DNA of 36,803 nt from Actinomycetota bacterium (GTDB lineage Bacteria > Actinomycetota > Acidimicrobiia > IMCC26256 > PALSA-610), in the NCBI GenBank assembly GCA_005772765.1, contig SXIR01000220.1, forward strand, positions 1-36,803, read 5' to 3'. The notes beneath the pieces were generated by a model. That model was not told the origin of the DNA. It was given only the letters and a program-made list of their open reading frames with translations, and ran no database searches. This document shows positions 23,807 to 31,602 of this stretch, in pieces. The translations under genes and the position numbers were made by a program. Numbering within the stretch: the first letter of the stretch is position 1; every line of letters begins with the position of its first letter.

Positions 23807-24913
23807 CTGCTCCCTCACGACGGCTCTTCGACTCGCCGAGAACGCGAGCGGCGACGATCACAGCGAGCCGCGCGCGTCGCAATCGCAGGCACGCTCGCAA
23901 GTGCCATCGTGGGTGCGAGCGTCGCAGTTGCTTTGGTGATCAATCGCGACGACGAAGCCGCGACCGCTGAGACGAGCGAGACGACGGTCGCCGTGACGTC
24001 GACCACGGCGCGACCGACCACCACCGAGGCTCCAACCACGGTGCCGCCGACGACCACCACCCTTCCGACCATGCCCGACCCGGAGTTCGTGCTGCTTCCC
24101 GACGTTGCGAACGAGGGAATCGGTCAGGGCGCCTCGTCGGATGTGGTGCGGGCATTCGAGCAGCGGCTCGCGGACTTGCGATTCGACCCAGGCCCGGTCG
24201 ACGGCGTTTTCGACGAGGACACGCGCTACGCCGTCGAGGCGCTCGAAAAGATCGGTGGGCTTCCCCGCGTTGGTCGCGTCGGCCCGGCGGAACGATTGTT
24301 GCTGATGGCCTTCAAGTATCCGGTTCCCTTGGCCGGTCCGGATCGTGAAGCCAAGCGGGTCGAGATCGACCTCGATCGACAAGTGCTGACCGTCTACGAC
24401 GGACACATGGTCGTGTTGATCACGACCACCTCGACCGGCGACGGCGACTATTTCTGCGGCGGGGACGACGGCTGCCAATACGCGGTGACTCCTCCCGGCA
24501 AGTTTGCGTTCACGTGGCGCCACCCTGGTTGGCGCACCGCCAAACTCGGTCGGCTCTACAACCCCGTGTACTTCAACGGCGGTATCGCAGTGCACGGGTA
24601 CTCGTCGGTGCCGACCGAAGCAGCGTCCCACGGATGCGCGCGCATTCCCATGCGGATCGCCGAATACTTCCCCGGCCTCGTGCAGCGCGGCGACGCCGTG
24701 TACGTGTTCGGCACGCCCGCAGGGCCCGGCGACGACGAACCGAGTCCGCCCAGCGGGCCCCCGACGGCGACGACGGCCCCGCCGACCACGACGCCGTCGA
24801 CCTCGCCCCCGACCACGACGACGGACCCGCCGACCACCACGGTGCCGCCGACGACCGCGGCGCCCACGACTTCGGCCGGGCCGTCGACCACCTTGGCCCC
24901 AACGACCACCTGA
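23807..24913 (+). CDS. L,D-transpeptidase (YkuD) with peptidoglycan-binding domain and Thr/Pro-rich tails; start codon uncertain
   Basis: Residues are counted from the CTG at 23807 (368 residues). An Arg-rich stretch leads into one membrane anchor (VAIAGTLASAIVGASVAVALVI). A Thr/Pro linker follows, then a PG-binding-1-like domain (QRLADLRFDPGPVDGVFDEDTRYAVEALEKIGGL) and the YkuD domain, with VEIDLDRQVLTVYD, GGIAVHGYSSVPTEAASHGCARIPM (catalytic Cys in SHGCARI) and YVFG. The last 60 residues are TTAPPTTTP-like repeats that probably cross or contact the wall. The enzyme forms 3-3 cross-links in peptidoglycan. No ATG, GTG or TTG occurs in this frame between the neighbouring divergent gene and the anchor, so a CTG (or ATC 23798) start, or a start far upstream inside the other gene, is needed. 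Confidence 0.8.
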   Translation: MLPHDGSSTRRERERRRSQRAARVAIAGTLASAIVGASVAVALVINRDDEAATAETSETTVAVTSTTARPTTTEAPTTVPPTTTTLPTMPDPEFVLLPDVANEGIGQGASSDVVRAFEQRLADLRFDPGPVDGVFDEDTRYAVEALEKIGGLPRVGRVGPAERLLLMAFKYPVPLAGPDREAKRVEIDLDRQVLTVYDGHMVVLITTTSTGDGDYFCGGDDGCQYAVTPPGKFAFTWRHPGWRTAKLGRLYNPVYFNGGIAVHGYSSVPTEAASHGCARIPMRIAEYFPGLVQRGDAVYVFGTPAGPGDDEPSPPSGPPTATTAPPTTTPSTSPPTTTTDPPTTTVPPTTAAPTTSAGPSTTLAPTTT

Positions 24914-24984
24914 CGCGAACTCAGACCACCCGCGCCGGGGCACCCGATGTCCGAGAAGTTTTACTTGAGATGAACCCTCTCGTT

Positions 24985-25003
24985 ATGAGATGATTCATCT
25001 CAT
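24985..25003. promoter_or_regulatory. Perfect palindrome over the tetR start (auto-operator)
   Basis: ATGAGATGA-T-TCATCTCAT is a perfect 9-1-9 inverted repeat whose right arm contains the first bases of the ATG at 25002. An imperfect third half-site (TGAGATGAA) lies at 24967-24975. A TetR dimer bound here would cover the promoter and start of its own gene. Confidence 0.65.
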
Positions 25004-25592
25004 GACGCTGCGAGCCGACCAGCGCGCGGCAACCGAGCGACGCATCGTCGCGGCGGTCGCCGACCTGATCACCCACGAGCACCCAGCCACGATCACCGTG
25101 CCTGACGTCGCTCGCCGGGCGGGTCTCGGCGTCGCAACCGTCTACCGCTATTTTCCGAACAAGGAAGCCCTGCTGGACGCCGCCGTCCCGGTGGGGAACG
25201 AGCGAACGTGGCAGGCGCTCGCCGACCGACCCTCGGCCTTCGCCGACGCCGCGGCCATCGTGCGGCAGTCGTTCGCCGAGCTGGCCGACCACCTCGACCT
25301 CGCCCGCAATCAACTCCTTTCCCCCACCGGCCGCGCCATGCGCAAACGCAGGGCCCGCCGAAAACGCGCGTTGCTCGCGCGCGCCGCTTCCGACGCGGGC
25401 CTCCCCGACGACGAAGCAACCCAGCGGCTGTTGGTGCTCATCGAACTGCTCGTGAGTGCCCCCGTCCTCATCGAGTTGCTCGATCAACACGGCCACGACC
25501 CCGAAACCGCGGCAGCGCACGTCGGCTGGGCCGTCGAAGCTCTGATCGCAGCAACAGCCGATCATTCGCACGAACGAGGAGACAACGCGTGA
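25002..25592 (+). CDS. TetR-family transcriptional regulator
   Basis: The ATG at 25002 gives 196 residues; an in-frame ATG at 24990 would add four. The N-terminal helix-turn-helix is typical: RIVAAVADLITHEHPATITVPDVARRAGLGVATVYRYFPNKEALLDAAV. The C-terminal ligand domain has a basic patch (GRAMRKRRARRKRALLAR) and VGWAVEALI. The palindrome at 24985-25003 is a likely autoregulatory site. Its stop overlaps the ATG of the next gene (TGATG), so the regulator and the PEP-utilising protein are made together and the latter is the natural target or partner. The inducer is unknown. Confidence 0.88.
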   Translation: MTLRADQRAATERRIVAAVADLITHEHPATITVPDVARRAGLGVATVYRYFPNKEALLDAAVPVGNERTWQALADRPSAFADAAAIVRQSFAELADHLDLARNQLLSPTGRAMRKRRARRKRALLARAASDAGLPDDEATQRLLVLIELLVSAPVLIELLDQHGHDPETAAAHVGWAVEALIAATADHSHERGDNA

Positions 25593-27085
25593 TGTCGAAG
25601 GCACATGGCGAGCTTGTCGGCCAGTGGGAAACGTTGCCCGACCACTTTCCCAACGTTCTCACCCCGGAGTACCAGACCATCTTGCGTCGCGGTTTCGTCG
25701 AGGGCTACGAACAACCCTGCCGCGACTACGGCCTGCCCGTGCGCACATTCGATCTCCGCATCATCGACGGCCGTCCCTACCTTCGCCCCGTCGCCATCGT
25801 CGGCGGTTCGCGACCCGCACCGAACCTGCCGGTGCCCATCGCCCGAGTGTTGTTCCGGCTCGTCCCCGCAATGCGACGCGCGGCGCAACGAGCCGAACGT
25901 GCGTTGACCGAACGTCGGTGGCTCGGTGAGACGGATCGTTGGTACAACACGCTGCGTCCTGCGGCTCTCGAGCGCAACCGCATGCTGCAACGGGTCGAAC
26001 TCGACGGCCTCGACGATGCGGCCCTTGCCGCGCACTTGCTCGACGCGTACGACAACGTCATTGCCGGATACATCCTGCACTTCCAACTGCACGGTGCTGA
26101 CCTGCTGCCCGCCGGTGCGTGGATGGTGCGTTGCCGGCAATGGGGTATCGAGCCAGTCGAGGTCTTTCCGTTCCTCGTCGGGCACTCCCCCGCGACTCGA
26201 CTCGTCGGGGTCGAACCCGCTGATCTTCAGTGGCGTTCGACTGGCTACGACCTCGACGCGCCGACATGCGGTGAGGTCGGAATCGAAGTTCCGAACGAAC
26301 CATTACCCCAACCGGCCATTGTCGAACCCGACGCGGGGATTCGCGACCGCGTGCCGAGCGAGTGTCATGCGGAGTTCGATCAGTGGCTGCACGACGCGCG
26401 TGTGACCTACGGGGTCCGCGACGACAACGGAGCGATCATCGGTGCGTGGCCGATCGGACTCCTGCGGCGCGCGATGTTGGCAGTCGGCGCACGCATCGGG
26501 CTCCAAGAGGATCACCACGCGGTCGAACTCACCGTCGACGAGCTCGTCGGTCGATTGCGCGGTGCTGCGTCGCCCGACTCGACCGAGGTCGCCGCACGCG
26601 CCGAACGCCGACGGAGCCACTCGGCAGTTCCGGCGACTCGACTCCTCGGTACGCCGGAACCCGTGCCACCCGTCGCAGCGCTCCCGCCCGCCATGGCCTT
26701 GTTCACCGAAGCATTTCTGCTCTTTCGCGAGTTGAACGCGACGGCTGAGCAATCCGCTCCGGGCCACGGCACCGGCATCGGGGCCGCGCCCGTCACCGGC
26801 CGAGCGGTCGTCGCCCACGACGCGCACGACGCACTGATCCGGCTCGATCCTGGTGACATTCTCGTGACCCCGATGACCTCGCCGGCCTACAACTCGGTCC
26901 TCACGTTTGCCGGAGGCCTCGTCGTCGTCGAAGCCGGCCTCGTCAGCCACGCCGCGGTGATCGCGCGAGAACTCGGGTTGCCAACCCTGCTCGGCGTGAC
27001 CGACGCGATGTCGATTCCCGATGGCAGCACCGTCACCGTCGACCCGGTGGCCGGACGGGTCACGGTGCACGAACCCGGAGCGTGA
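25592..27085 (+). CDS. PEP-utilising enzyme mobile-domain protein without an ATP-grasp domain
   Basis: The ATG at 25592-25594 overlaps the tetR stop (TGATG) and is preceded by GAGGAGACAACGCG. Of 497 residues, the last 100 (about 395-497) are the swivelling phosphohistidine domain: GIGAAPVTGRAVV, GDILVTPMTSPAYN, GLVVVEAGLVSHAAVIARELGLPTLLGV, with the acceptor His at 453. In PEP synthase and rifampicin phosphotransferase this domain ferries phosphate between an ATP-grasp domain and a second site. Here the ATP-grasp part is absent. Residues 1-390 are helical with WRLGETDRWYNTLRP-type and QLHGADLLPAGAWMV segments that resemble the substrate-side region of such proteins. Function unknown; the phosphate donor must come from elsewhere, if it is active. 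Confidence 0.75.
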   Translation: MSKAHGELVGQWETLPDHFPNVLTPEYQTILRRGFVEGYEQPCRDYGLPVRTFDLRIIDGRPYLRPVAIVGGSRPAPNLPVPIARVLFRLVPAMRRAAQRAERALTERRWLGETDRWYNTLRPAALERNRMLQRVELDGLDDAALAAHLLDAYDNVIAGYILHFQLHGADLLPAGAWMVRCRQWGIEPVEVFPFLVGHSPATRLVGVEPADLQWRSTGYDLDAPTCGEVGIEVPNEPLPQPAIVEPDAGIRDRVPSECHAEFDQWLHDARVTYGVRDDNGAIIGAWPIGLLRRAMLAVGARIGLQEDHHAVELTVDELVGRLRGAASPDSTEVAARAERRRSHSAVPATRLLGTPEPVPPVAALPPAMALFTEAFLLFRELNATAEQSAPGHGTGIGAAPVTGRAVVAHDAHDALIRLDPGDILVTPMTSPAYNSVLTFAGGLVVVEAGLVSHAAVIARELGLPTLLGVTDAMSIPDGSTVTVDPVAGRVTVHEPGA

Positions 27086-27091
27086 GTCGGC

Positions 27092-27823
27092 TCAGCGCAC
27101 ACGGCGCGGCAACACCGGTAACTCCAGGGCGTGCCGTTCAAGCAACGAAGCATCGTCGAGCAGCTCGTCGATCGGTTGGTCGACTGCCAGCCGACCACCG
27201 TCGAGCACGATTGCCCGCGAACAGAGTTCTGCCGCGAACAACAAGTCGTGGGTGACGATGACGATCGTCTGGGGCAGCGTCTGCAGGATCTCAACGAGTT
27301 CTCGGCGCGATCGGGGGTCGAGATTGCACGACGGCTCATCGAGCACCAACACATCCGGGTCGCAAGCCAGGACCGTCGCGACCGCGACCCTCCGTTTCTC
27401 GCCGAAGCTCAGATGGTGAGGCACGCGATCGGCGGCACTCGCCATCCCGACCGCGGCGAGGGCCGCGTCGACGCGCTCCACGAGCGCGGCGCCGGAGACG
27501 CCGAAGTTCGCGGGACCGAACGCGACGTCGTCGAACACCGTGGGCATGAACAGCTGGTCGTCGGGGTCTTGGAACACGACACCAACTCGGCACCGTACGT
27601 CCCGAACGGACCCGTCGTTGATAACGGCGCCGCTAATCGCCACCGTTCCAGCGCTCGCGCGCAACGTGCCGTTCAGCGTGAGTGCGAGCGTGGTCGTGCC
27701 GGCGCCGTTGGGTCCGAGCACCGCCACGCGTTCGCCGCGGCCGACTCGAAGGTCGATGCCCGACAACGCGACCCTCCCATCGGGATACTCGTAGTACACA
27801 CCTGCGAGTTCGATCATGGCCAT
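27092..27823 (-). CDS. cbiO: Nickel/cobalt ECF-type transporter ATPase CbiO/NikO with a substituted Walker A lysine
   Basis: The ATG at 27821-27823 overlaps the cbiQ stop (TGATG) and gives 243 residues. It has YYEYPDGRVALSGIDLRV, VVFQDPDDQLFMPTVFDDVAFGP (Q-loop and CbiO hallmark), signature LSFGEKRRVAVA, Walker B DVLVLDEPSCNLDP and the switch IVTHDLLFA. The Walker A reads GPNGAGTTTL: the lysine that holds the ATP phosphates is Thr43 (ACG at 27695-27697), a single-base difference from AAG. All other ATPase motifs are intact. Either the sequence has an error, or the allele is impaired, or the protein uses a non-standard site. It closes the cbiM-cbiN-cbiQ-cbiO operon. Confidence 0.88.
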   Translation of the reverse strand: MAMIELAGVYYEYPDGRVALSGIDLRVGRGERVAVLGPNGAGTTTLALTLNGTLRASAGTVAISGAVINDGSVRDVRCRVGVVFQDPDDQLFMPTVFDDVAFGPANFGVSGAALVERVDAALAAVGMASAADRVPHHLSFGEKRRVAVATVLACDPDVLVLDEPSCNLDPRSRRELVEILQTLPQTIVIVTHDLLFAAELCSRAIVLDGGRLAVDQPIDELLDDASLLERHALELPVLPRRVR

Positions 27824-28590
27824 CAACCCACCGTCATCCAGCCAAATGCGGTGATGAACACCGCAACTGCTCCCCAGCTACCCACGCGAAACCAGTCCTC
27901 GATCGGGACGGATCGCTTCGACGTATCCGGCATCGCTCCCGACCAGCCCCGAGCGATCATCGACTGATGCACCCGCTCACCCCGTTCGTAACCGCGCACG
28001 AACAGCACGCCCGCCGTGCGCGCCGTCGCGCGGACCTGGGCAATCGAGCGCGGGTCGTCACCGCGTGCGATTCGGGCGATCTGCATTCGACTCGACTCGC
28101 CGCGAAGGACGTCAGCGAAGCGCAGCATCAATCCAGCAATCGTGGTGAACGTACGCGGAACGCGGAGCTGTTGGAGCCCCCGCACGATGTCGACCGGTTC
28201 GGTCGTCATCACGAGGGCGGCACCCGCGGTGAACCCGACCAGCACTTTTCCGATCACAACGATCGCCGCCGCCAGGCCGGGTCGCGACACCGAGAGCCCG
28301 ACGATGTCGACCCGTTCGCCCGACGCGAGGAACGGAAGCAGCGCCGCACCAACGACGAACGGCGCGACGATTCGTGCACGCCGACCGATCGACCGCAACG
28401 ACACCTGGGCGGTTCGAAGCCCGACCAACACGACGACGCCGTGGAACACCAAGACCCACGGAGCATCGGCGGGCACCAAAGCGACCGAGGCGACCACGGC
28501 AACGGCCGTCGCGACCTTCACCGCCGGTGCGACGTCGACCAAGAGACTCCCTGCGCCGTCGAATCCGAGGCTCGCGTGGTTGGCACCCAC
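27823..28590 (-). CDS. cbiQ: Nickel/cobalt transporter transmembrane protein CbiQ/NikQ
   Basis: The 255-residue T-component starts with GTG 28588-28590, 3 bases after the cbiN stop. It has several membrane helices (VATAVAVVASVALVPA, LVFHGVVVLVGL, AIVVIGKVLVGFTAGAALVM) and the two coupling-helix motifs of ECF T-units, LRFADVLRGESSRMQIARIARG and RGYERGERVHQSMIARGWSG, which contact the ATPase. It links the CbiO ATPases to CbiM/CbiN. The order in the operon is the family standard. Confidence 0.88.
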   Translation of the reverse strand: MGANHASLGFDGAGSLLVDVAPAVKVATAVAVVASVALVPADAPWVLVFHGVVVLVGLRTAQVSLRSIGRRARIVAPFVVGAALLPFLASGERVDIVGLSVSRPGLAAAIVVIGKVLVGFTAGAALVMTTEPVDIVRGLQQLRVPRTFTTIAGLMLRFADVLRGESSRMQIARIARGDDPRSIAQVRATARTAGVLFVRGYERGERVHQSMIARGWSGAMPDTSKRSVPIEDWFRVGSWGAVAVFITAFGWMTVG

Positions 28591-28593
28591 CGC

Positions 28594-28893
28594 TCAGGAT
28601 TCCTGTGCGCGTCGGCGCACCAATGCGAACACGCCCAACCCGAAGACGAAGGTCAGCGCAACTCCAATCACACCGGCGAGGGCTGTCGCGACGTTCGAGT
28701 CATCGACGCCACGCACGGAATAGTCGGCGAGCGGGCTGTCGCCACTCGCGGATGACCGCTCGGCACGTTCGAACTCCTGCTCGATCGCGACCTTGCTCAG
28801 GCCGTCCGGCTCGCTGCTCGCGCGTGGGCCTCCGAAGAACGCGAGCGCCAACGCAATGACGAGGCCGACGCCGACAAGAACGCGTGTTGTCAC
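28594..28893 (-). CDS. cbiN: PDGLE/CbiN-like accessory subunit of the nickel/cobalt transporter
   Basis: This 99-residue protein has an N-terminal helix (RVLVGVGLVIALALAFFG), the motif EPDGLSKVA that gives PDGLE domains their name, a polar extracytoplasmic loop (SASGDSPLADYSVRGV) and a C-terminal helix (VATALAGVIGVALTFVFGLGVFAL). Two-helix CbiN/NikN proteins are required with CbiM for metal uptake. The GTG at 28891-28893 is preferred because AGGA lies 6 bases upstream; an in-frame GTG at 28899 is too close to it. The gene begins 9 bases past the cbiM stop. Confidence 0.82.
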   Translation of the reverse strand: MTTRVLVGVGLVIALALAFFGGPRASSEPDGLSKVAIEQEFERAERSSASGDSPLADYSVRGVDDSNVATALAGVIGVALTFVFGLGVFALVRRRAQES

Positions 28894-28902
28894 GATCACT
28901 CC

Positions 28903-29559
28903 TCAGGCCAGTGCCCGCCGGGCGCCGGCGCGCATCAGGTCCGGTCGTGCCGCGAGCACCGCGGCGACCGTGGTCGCCGTGATCACGCCTTCGCCGATTC
29001 CGATCAGGACGTGCACGCTCACCATCGCCGACAGCAAGGGCGCCAGTGACAGCTCGACTGCGCCGCCCCAAGCGAACAAGAACGCGAACACCGCCGCCGA
29101 CGCGGGAACCGAGACCAGTGCAGCCACTCCTGCACGGGCCGCGCGGCCGCGGTTGGTCGCGCGCCCGCATCGTCCGAGCAGCGAAAAGACGGCCGCACCA
29201 ACGAAGCCCGGCACGATTGCCATCAACACGATGTTGATGCCGAGCGCAGTCAGACCGCCATCGGCGAACAGCAGCGCCTGCATCGCGAGGACCACCGAAA
29301 TGCACAACGTCGCCGTCCACGGGCCGAGCAACACCGCCGCCAAGGTTGCGCCCATCAGGTGACCGCTCGTACCGGCCGCCACGGGGAAGTTGAGCATCTG
29401 CACTGCGAAGACGAATGCAGACATGAGACCGGCCATCGGCGCCGCAGCATCCGAAAGCTCGTCGCGCGACCGACGGGCCGCGTACGACACGACCGCGACC
29501 GAGGTCACGGCGGCCCCGACCGTCACCGGAGCTTCGAAGAACCCATCGGGAACATGCAC
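28903..29559 (-). CDS. cbiM: Nickel/cobalt transporter substrate-capture protein CbiM/NikM
   Basis: The GTG at 29557-29559 gives 218 residues beginning MHVPDGF. This is the right start because His2 of this family binds the metal through the amino terminus; upstream in-frame codons would bury it. Further hallmarks are APMAGLMSAFVFAVQMLNFPVAAGTSGHLMGATLAA (metal-site His in SGHLMG), GPWTATLCISVVLAMQALLFADGG and HVLIGIGEGVITATTVAAVL. It captures Ni2+ or Co2+ for the CbiNQO module. A Nur box lies 46 bases upstream, pointing to nickel. Confidence 0.9.
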   Translation of the reverse strand: MHVPDGFFEAPVTVGAAVTSVAVVSYAARRSRDELSDAAAPMAGLMSAFVFAVQMLNFPVAAGTSGHLMGATLAAVLLGPWTATLCISVVLAMQALLFADGGLTALGINIVLMAIVPGFVGAAVFSLLGRCGRATNRGRAARAGVAALVSVPASAAVFAFLFAWGGAVELSLAPLLSAMVSVHVLIGIGEGVITATTVAAVLAARPDLMRAGARRALA

Positions 29560-29604
29560 GCTCGGAGTTCGCTTCCACGCAAGAAAACGGATCACGATTC
29601 GCTG

Positions 29605-29621
29605 TTGCAACTCTGTTGCAT
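29605..29621. promoter_or_regulatory. Nur box between cbiM and the fur-family gene
   Basis: TTGCAA-CTCTG-TTGCAT matches the Streptomyces Nur consensus TTGCAA-N5-TTGCAA at 11 of 12 fixed positions. It sits in the 93-base divergent region between cbiM (start 29559) and the Fur-family gene (start 29653), so nickel-bound Nur could repress both. Confidence 0.75.
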
Positions 29622-29652
29622 CCAGATCGGTCGACGGCGACGAACTGATGTC

Positions 29653-30093
29653 GTGCGAACCATCAATCGACTGGATCAGGTCCTCGAGCTGTTACGCCGT
29701 CACGGCGGACGCGTCACAACAACCCGGCGTGCGGTCGTCCGCGCAATCCTCGAGTCGCCCGAGCATCACATCACCGCGATTGCCCTCACCGATCAACTCC
29801 GCCTGACCCATCCAGATCTGGCGCCGTCCACGGTGTATCGAACGCTCGATGCGCTCTGCGAGATCGGCGTGCTCGAGCACACCCATCTCGGGCACGGAGC
29901 CGCGGTGTTCCACATGACCGGCGAACGCCATGCGCACGCGGTCTGCCATGTCTGCGGTGCCGTCGTCCAGGTTCCCGATCACCACTTCGGTGAGCTACGC
30001 CGGGACCTTGCCGCTGAGTTCGGGTTCGAGATCGCGCCCGAGCACGTCGCGTTGTCGGGACGTTGCGTGCGCTGTCGCACGACCGAATCCTGA
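29653..30093 (+). CDS. nur: Fur-family metalloregulator, probably Nur (nickel uptake regulator)
   Basis: The GTG at 29653 gives 146 residues, the normal Fur length. The winged-helix part has RRHGGRVTTTRRAVVRAIL and LAPSTVYRTLDALCEIGVLEH (recognition helix around 58-70). The sensing part has GHGAAVFHM, ERHAHAVCHVCGAVV (His-rich plus Cys98/Cys101) and GRCVRCRTTES (Cys138/Cys141). Two CxxC pairs form the structural zinc site as in Fur, Zur and Nur. Nur is preferred over Zur or Fur because of the adjacent Nur box, the divergent nickel/cobalt importer and the convergent NicO transporter (6 bases between stops). The specific metal is inferred from context. Confidence 0.82.
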   Translation: MRTINRLDQVLELLRRHGGRVTTTRRAVVRAILESPEHHITAIALTDQLRLTHPDLAPSTVYRTLDALCEIGVLEHTHLGHGAAVFHMTGERHAHAVCHVCGAVVQVPDHHFGELRRDLAAEFGFEIAPEHVALSGRCVRCRTTES

Positions 30094-30099
30094 TTCGGG

Positions 30100-31602
30100 C
30101 TACACCGATCGGGCGATGAGCGACAAGCCGCCGAGCGTCACCACGGAGCCCGTCACCAACGGCAACACCGTCGCCAAGCGCAGGGCCCGCTCGGTCGCGA
30201 CCCGCAGCTCGAAACGCCGACGTGCCCACCCGAGCGCCAGACCCGCGCCGACCAGCGTCGCCGCCATTCCGACGCCGTAGGCGACGACGAGGAGCACACC
30301 GAACCACGCTCGACCGATCGCGGTGGCACCGAGCAAGACGACCAGGGCCGACGGAGTGGGCACGAGTCCGCCGGCGAGTCCCAACGTGAACAGTTCGCGG
30401 TTGCGGAGTGCAGGGCGAGCATCGTGCCCATGCCCGTGCGTGTGGTCGTGCCCATGAGCATGGCCGTGGTCGTGCCCATGCCCGTGCGTGTGGTCATGGC
30501 CGTGGTCGTCGTGCACGTGGCCGCCGTGGGCGTGACCGTGGGCGGACCGACCCCGATTGCGCACACCCCGCACCAACATCGACACACCGAGGCCTGCGAA
30601 CGCCAGACCGCTGGCAACGCCGAGCCACGGGTAGACCTGCTCGGGCGCAAACGCCTGCGAAGCCGTGAGCACCAAACCCAGCGCGAGCACGCCAATGGTG
30701 TGCATCACCGCAACCGTCAACCCGAGCGTCATCCCGTTGCGGACCGTGCCGCGTTCGCCGACGAGGTAGGCGGCCATCAACGTCTTGCCGTGGCCCGGTG
30801 CGATCGCGTGGAACGCCCCCAACACGATCGCGGCCGAAAGCGCAAGCAACGCAAGGCCGATCGACAGGTCCCTCGCCTCGACCGAGCGCGTGAACCAGCT
30901 CGTGAACCCTTCGTAGTGCGACGCCAACGGACTCGCGGCAGGGCGCGAGTCCGGAGCGACCGCGGTACCGCCCTCGACGACCTCGAACCGCGCCTGGCGA
31001 GTGTCGAGCGGCGACCGCAGTTGGTCGTCGGGATATGCACGCAACTCGTCCGAGACCGACTTCGTCGGCACCGTCGACTCGCGCACCGTCATGCGGTCCC
31101 CGACAACGACGACCTCTCGCCATCCGACTCGGTCGTCGTCGTTGTCGTCGCGGAACTCGACGCTGGTTCGGGTTTCGAGCGGGGCGAACTCGAACGAACA
31201 CTCCACCCGCAAGGTCGACAGTCCGGCTTCGCCGGCTCGCTGGGTTGCGAGCGGCTCGGGCTCACCTCGGGCGGTCGGGGGTTCGCCGCCGAGGCGCAGG
31301 TCCGGACCGATCGATGCGCAATCCGCATCGGCGAACTTCGCCAGTTCCACCTCCGACCAGCGGCCGTCGTCGTCGCGGTCGATCGACGATTCCAGCTGAA
31401 ACGTCGGGATTTCGGCCCGATCGATCACGTACTCGACCGTCACCCGATCCGGTTGTACCACGACGGTGGCGTGGCGATTGACGGTGAAGTTTCCGAGGGG
31501 ATGCGCGGCGGCCGTACGGACGGACGACGCGATCACCAAGGCGACCCCAACCACCGCCAACCCGCCGAGACGCCGACTCTGGCGTCGTACCGAACCGCTC
31601 AC
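30100..31602 (-). CDS. NicO-family nickel/cobalt transporter with periplasmic domain and His-rich loop
   Basis: The GTG at 31600-31602 overlaps the GNAT stop as GTGA and gives 500 residues. A signal/anchor (LGGLAVVGVALVIASSVRTAAAHPLG) is followed by an extracytoplasmic domain to about 255 (FTVNRHATVVVQPDRV, DRDDDGRWSEVELAKF). The NicO core then begins: LGAFHAIAPGHGKTLMAAYLVG, GLTVAVMHTIGVLALGLVL, with the ending TLGLAGGLVPTPSALVVLLGA. Between helices lies a His/Gly/Asp-rich cytoplasmic or periplasmic loop of about 45 residues with some twenty His, from AHGHAHGG to HGHGHDARP. NicO proteins include RcnA-type effluxers and importers; the direction here is not settled, but Nur context suggests nickel balance. 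Confidence 0.85.
   Translation of the reverse strand: MSGSVRRQSRRLGGLAVVGVALVIASSVRTAAAHPLGNFTVNRHATVVVQPDRVTVEYVIDRAEIPTFQLESSIDRDDDGRWSEVELAKFADADCASIGPDLRLGGEPPTARGEPEPLATQRAGEAGLSTLRVECSFEFAPLETRTSVEFRDDNDDDRVGWREVVVVGDRMTVRESTVPTKSVSDELRAYPDDQLRSPLDTRQARFEVVEGGTAVAPDSRPAASPLASHYEGFTSWFTRSVEARDLSIGLALLALSAAIVLGAFHAIAPGHGKTLMAAYLVGERGTVRNGMTLGLTVAVMHTIGVLALGLVLTASQAFAPEQVYPWLGVASGLAFAGLGVSMLVRGVRNRGRSAHGHAHGGHVHDDHGHDHTHGHGHDHGHAHGHDHTHGHGHDARPALRNRELFTLGLAGGLVPTPSALVVLLGATAIGRAWFGVLLVVAYGVGMAATLVGAGLALGWARRRFELRVATERALRLATVLPLVTGSVVTLGGLSLIARSV
30422..30495 (-). repeat. Imperfect 48-base duplication inside the His-rich loop
   Basis: The same 26-base string occurs at 30422-30447 and 30470-30495, an offset of 48 bases or 16 codons, encoding HDHTHGHGHD twice. 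It suggests the metal-binding loop grew by in-frame duplication. It is coding DNA, not an intergenic satellite. Confidence 0.7.

Noticed and set aside
30415-30550. Short repeats that could look like a minisatellite or CRISPR-like array
   Set aside because: They are codons of a His-rich loop inside a NicO permease, with no spacers.
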